Of a DNA stretch of 60,000 bases, positions 57,870 to 60,000 are shown piece after piece. This DNA comes from Rhizobium sp. ACO-34A. Its GTDB lineage: Bacteria; Pseudomonadota; Alphaproteobacteria; Rhizobiales; Rhizobiaceae. A program made the translations under genes and the position numbers. The stretch spans positions 1 to 60,000 of the forward strand of contig CP021371.1 of NCBI GenBank assembly GCA_002600635.1, given 5' to 3'. How positions within the stretch are numbered: the first letter of the stretch is position 1; every line of letters starts with the position of its first letter. The notes under the pieces are model-generated. The model had not been told where the DNA came from. It saw only the letters and a list, made by a program, of their open reading frames with translations, and did not search any database.

Positions 57870-60000
57870 TCACGTACCACGCGGCTTTGCGCGTGTCGTC
57901 GGTGCTGCATCGGCCGGGTTTTCCGGCCAGGGGTGTTTCGGATAACGCCCGCGCATGTCGCTGCGCACATCCTTCCATGATCCGGCCCAGAAACCCGGCA
58001 GGTCCCGTGTCGTCTGGATCGGCCGGTGCGCCGGCGAGGTCAGCTCCAGCAACAGCGGAAGCCTGCCGCCGCCGATCGCCGGGTGGGATTTCAGGCCGAA
58101 CAGTTCCTGCACCCGGATCGCGAGCGTCGGTTCGTTTCCGTCGTAGCGGATCGGATGGCTCTGCCCGGTCGGGGCGGTGAAGTGTGTCGGAGCCAGCTTT
58201 TCAAGATCGCGCTGCACCTCGTGCGGGACGAGTGACATCAGCCCGTCGAAAAGGGAACCCGGTGCGATATCGTCGATACCGCGCACATTGGTCTGGAACG
58301 GGATAAACCAGTCGGCAAGTCGGTCAAGAAGTGCGTCGTCTCCGATATCCGGCCACGGCTCGCCGATGCTGCGGTGAAGGAAGCCGATGCGCTGCCGCAA
58401 TTGTTCCCCAGCCTTGGAGAAGGGCAGGGCGGACAGTCCAAGCTGCCTGACCCCATCGGCAAGCGCCCGGGCGGCTTCCGCACCGGCTGGCTTGGGGAGG
58501 GGTGTCTCGTCAAACACGATGGCGCCAAGCCGTGTTGACCGTCGGGCTCGCACCTGCCGGCTCGGCGGATCGAAGAAGCATTCGTCCGCGGTCCGGATAG
58601 CCTCCGGCATCAGTTCGTCGATATCATCGCGACGGATTTCGGCGGCTGCCAGCACCCGGCCTCGCGCCGCCTGGCCGGTCAGGTCGGCGATCACCAGCAT
58701 ACGCGAGCCGGCAAGCCGGTCGGTTTCCTCGATCTCGGCGCCACGGCCGTTCGCCATGACGAAACGCCCCCGCGCACCTCGGGAAAGGGCGATCCGGTCG
58801 GGATAGGCATGGATCAGCAGGCGACCGGCGGTCGTACGTGCACCCTGAGGCCCCGTGCTGCGCAGGCTGCCGGCGATTCTTTCGGCAAGTTTGCGGGCTG
58901 CCGAAGCACGTTCGCCCTTCTCCTGTTCGAAGCGGCGCAGGCGCTCTTCCAGATCGAGGCTGGAGCCGCCGAGCCCTTGTTCGGTGAGGAGCACGGCAAG
59001 ACGCGCGGCTTCCGCGGCCTGTCCATTCTCCGCAGCAGCAAGCACCATGGCGGAAAGTCGCGCGGGCAGGGCGAGATCACGCATCGTGCGCCCCTTGGCG
59101 GTGAGCGCTCCCGTCTTGTCAAGCGCACCCAGCATCTGCAGGAGGTTCTTCGCCTCGTTCCAGGCGGCGGCCGGCGGCGGATCGATGAAGCGCAGGCCAT
59201 CCGGCTCCAGAACGCCCCAATGCGCCATGTCGAGAACGAGGTTGGAAAGATCGCTTGCAAGGATTTCCGGCGGCGTAAATGCCGGGAGAGCAGCCGTTTG
59301 TCCCTGATGCCAGAGACGGATGGCGATGCCGGGTTCCGTTCGTCCGGCGCGACCGGCGCGCTGGTCGGCGGATGCGCGCGAAACCCTGACCGTTTCAAGC
59401 CGTGTAATGCCGGTCGACGGCTCGAAGACCGGCAGCCGCTGAAGCCCGCTGTCGATGACGATCCTGACGCCGTCAATGGTAATGGAGGTCTCGGCGATGG
59501 AGGTCGCCAGCACCACCTTCCGCGTGCCGGGCGCAGCCGGCCGGATCGCCTCGTCCTGTTCCTTCTGCGAGAGGTTTCCGTAAAGCGGTACGACATGGGT
59601 CGATGACGTGACCTTGCCGTCGAGCCGCTCGGCCACGCGGCGGATCTCCGCCTGTCCCGGCAGGAAGGCGAGGATCGAGCCCGTTTCCTGGTCGAGCGAA
59701 GTGGAAATGGCCGAGGTCACGGCATCCTCGATGCGCGTGCCGCCCGGCCTGTCCTGATGGCGGATGTCGATCGGGAAGCTTCGCCCTTCACTGATAATGA
59801 CGGGAGGATTGTCGAGAAGGGCCGCGACACGTTCGATGTCGAGGGTTGCCGACATTACGAGGATCCTGAGGTCGGGCCTCAGGGCAGCCTGGGCATCGAG
59901 CGCCAGCGCCAGACCGAAATCCGCATCGAGCGATCTTTCATGGAATTCATCGAACAGGACCGCAGCGATGCCTTCGAGTTCGGGATCCTCGAGGATCATG
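57870..60000 (-). CDS. hrpB: ATP-dependent helicase HrpB, partial at window edge
   Basis: At least 709 aa; the N-terminal about 110 residues, including the Walker A motif, lie beyond the window. DEAH/DExH helicase motifs visible: II VLFDEFHERSLDAD, III VMSATLD, IV-VI including VLATSIAETSITIDGV and ASADQRAGRAGRTEPGIAIRLW. HA2/winged-helix region and the HrpB C-terminal domain follow (WAGSWKDVRSDMRGRYPKHPWPENP). HrpB is an RNA-helicase-like protein of unclear role. The gene leads into actS-actR. Confidence 0.95.
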   Translation of the reverse strand, partial: MILEDPELEGIAAVLFDEFHERSLDADFGLALALDAQAALRPDLRILVMSATLDIERVAALLDNPPVIISEGRSFPIDIRHQDRPGGTRIEDAVTSAISTSLDQETGSILAFLPGQAEIRRVAERLDGKVTSSTHVVPLYGNLSQKEQDEAIRPAAPGTRKVVLATSIAETSITIDGVRIVIDSGLQRLPVFEPSTGITRLETVRVSRASADQRAGRAGRTEPGIAIRLWHQGQTAALPAFTPPEILASDLSNLVLDMAHWGVLEPDGLRFIDPPPAAAWNEAKNLLQMLGALDKTGALTAKGRTMRDLALPARLSAMVLAAAENGQAAEAARLAVLLTEQGLGGSSLDLEERLRRFEQEKGERASAARKLAERIAGSLRSTGPQGARTTAGRLLIHAYPDRIALSRGARGRFVMANGRGAEIEETDRLAGSRMLVIADLTGQAARGRVLAAAEIRRDDIDELMPEAIRTADECFFDPPSRQVRARRSTRLGAIVFDETPLPKPAGAEAARALADGVRQLGLSALPFSKAGEQLRQRIGFLHRSIGEPWPDIGDDALLDRLADWFIPFQTNVRGIDDIAPGSLFDGLMSLVPHEVQRDLEKLAPTHFTAPTGQSHPIRYDGNEPTLAIRVQELFGLKSHPAIGGGRLPLLLELTSPAHRPIQTTRDLPGFWAGSWKDVRSDMRGRYPKHPWPENPADAAPTTRAKPRGT

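Overview
The window is a chromosomal segment of an alphaproteobacterium of the Rhizobiaceae (Agrobacterium/Rhizobium/Sinorhizobium-like) that starts at or next to the replication origin. The evidence is the gene order ppsR-maf-aroE-coaE-dnaQ-secB beside a DnaA-box cluster, two near-perfect parS sites, the chvI-chvG-hprK-manX-HPr operon, actSR, addAB, a DivL-type kinase, pckA, and small rhizobial palindromic repeats. It is core chromosome: densely packed, GC-rich, many 4-base stop/start overlaps, no insertion sequence, phage, CRISPR or RNA gene seen.

Layout. 1-401 is an intergenic origin-like region. 402-4014 (+) carries ppsR, maf, aroE, coaE and dnaQ, converging at a shared terminator on secB and fxsA (-). 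5300-10612 (+) carries a Tim44-domain protein, mltA, an Smr-domain gene, a small XRE regulator and gyrB. A nitroreductase (-) and phaZ, a DUF2852 gene and a YgjP-type metallopeptidase (+) follow. 14506-19670 (+) is trpFBA-accD-folC. 19736-31825 (-) is a long block transcribed as divL, a tsaE/sugar-kinase fusion, a murU-like gene, addB, addA and trxA. 32025-37459 (-) is chvI-chvG-hprK-manX-HPr and then ahcY. 37802-41173 (+) is pckA, arfB, a BON-LysM gene and alkB. 41210-45467 (-) is hisBHAFE-coaA. 45677-54429 (+) is hslVU, a DUF1402 gene, a P450, a hydantoinase-type gene and glcB. 54505-60000 holds an L,D-transpeptidase (-), mmcB (+), then hrpB-actS-actR (-); hrpB runs off the window.

Functionally the segment joins origin biology (DnaA boxes, parS, gyrB), cell-cycle control (DivL), envelope and host-interaction signalling (ChvGI with a nitrogen-type PTS), redox control (ActRS), DNA repair (AddAB, AlkB, MmcB), amino-acid and central metabolism (Trp, His, Phe/Tyr precursors, PckA, GlcB, PHB degradation) and peptidoglycan turnover (MltA, MurU plus an AmgK-like kinase, LdT, a DUF1402 protein with transglycosylase-like motifs).

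The most notable points are: the origin/parS architecture, with one parS inside the first codons of aroE; the DivL kinase with Tyr in place of the phospho-accepting His; a P450 with an apparent in-frame deletion of its heme-binding loop; the tsaE/sugar-kinase fusion beside murU with a perfect 17-bp hairpin between them; a stacked half-site operator upstream of ahcY; and the transglycosylase-like motifs of the DUF1402 protein. I did not find a convincing wholly new multi-gene system.
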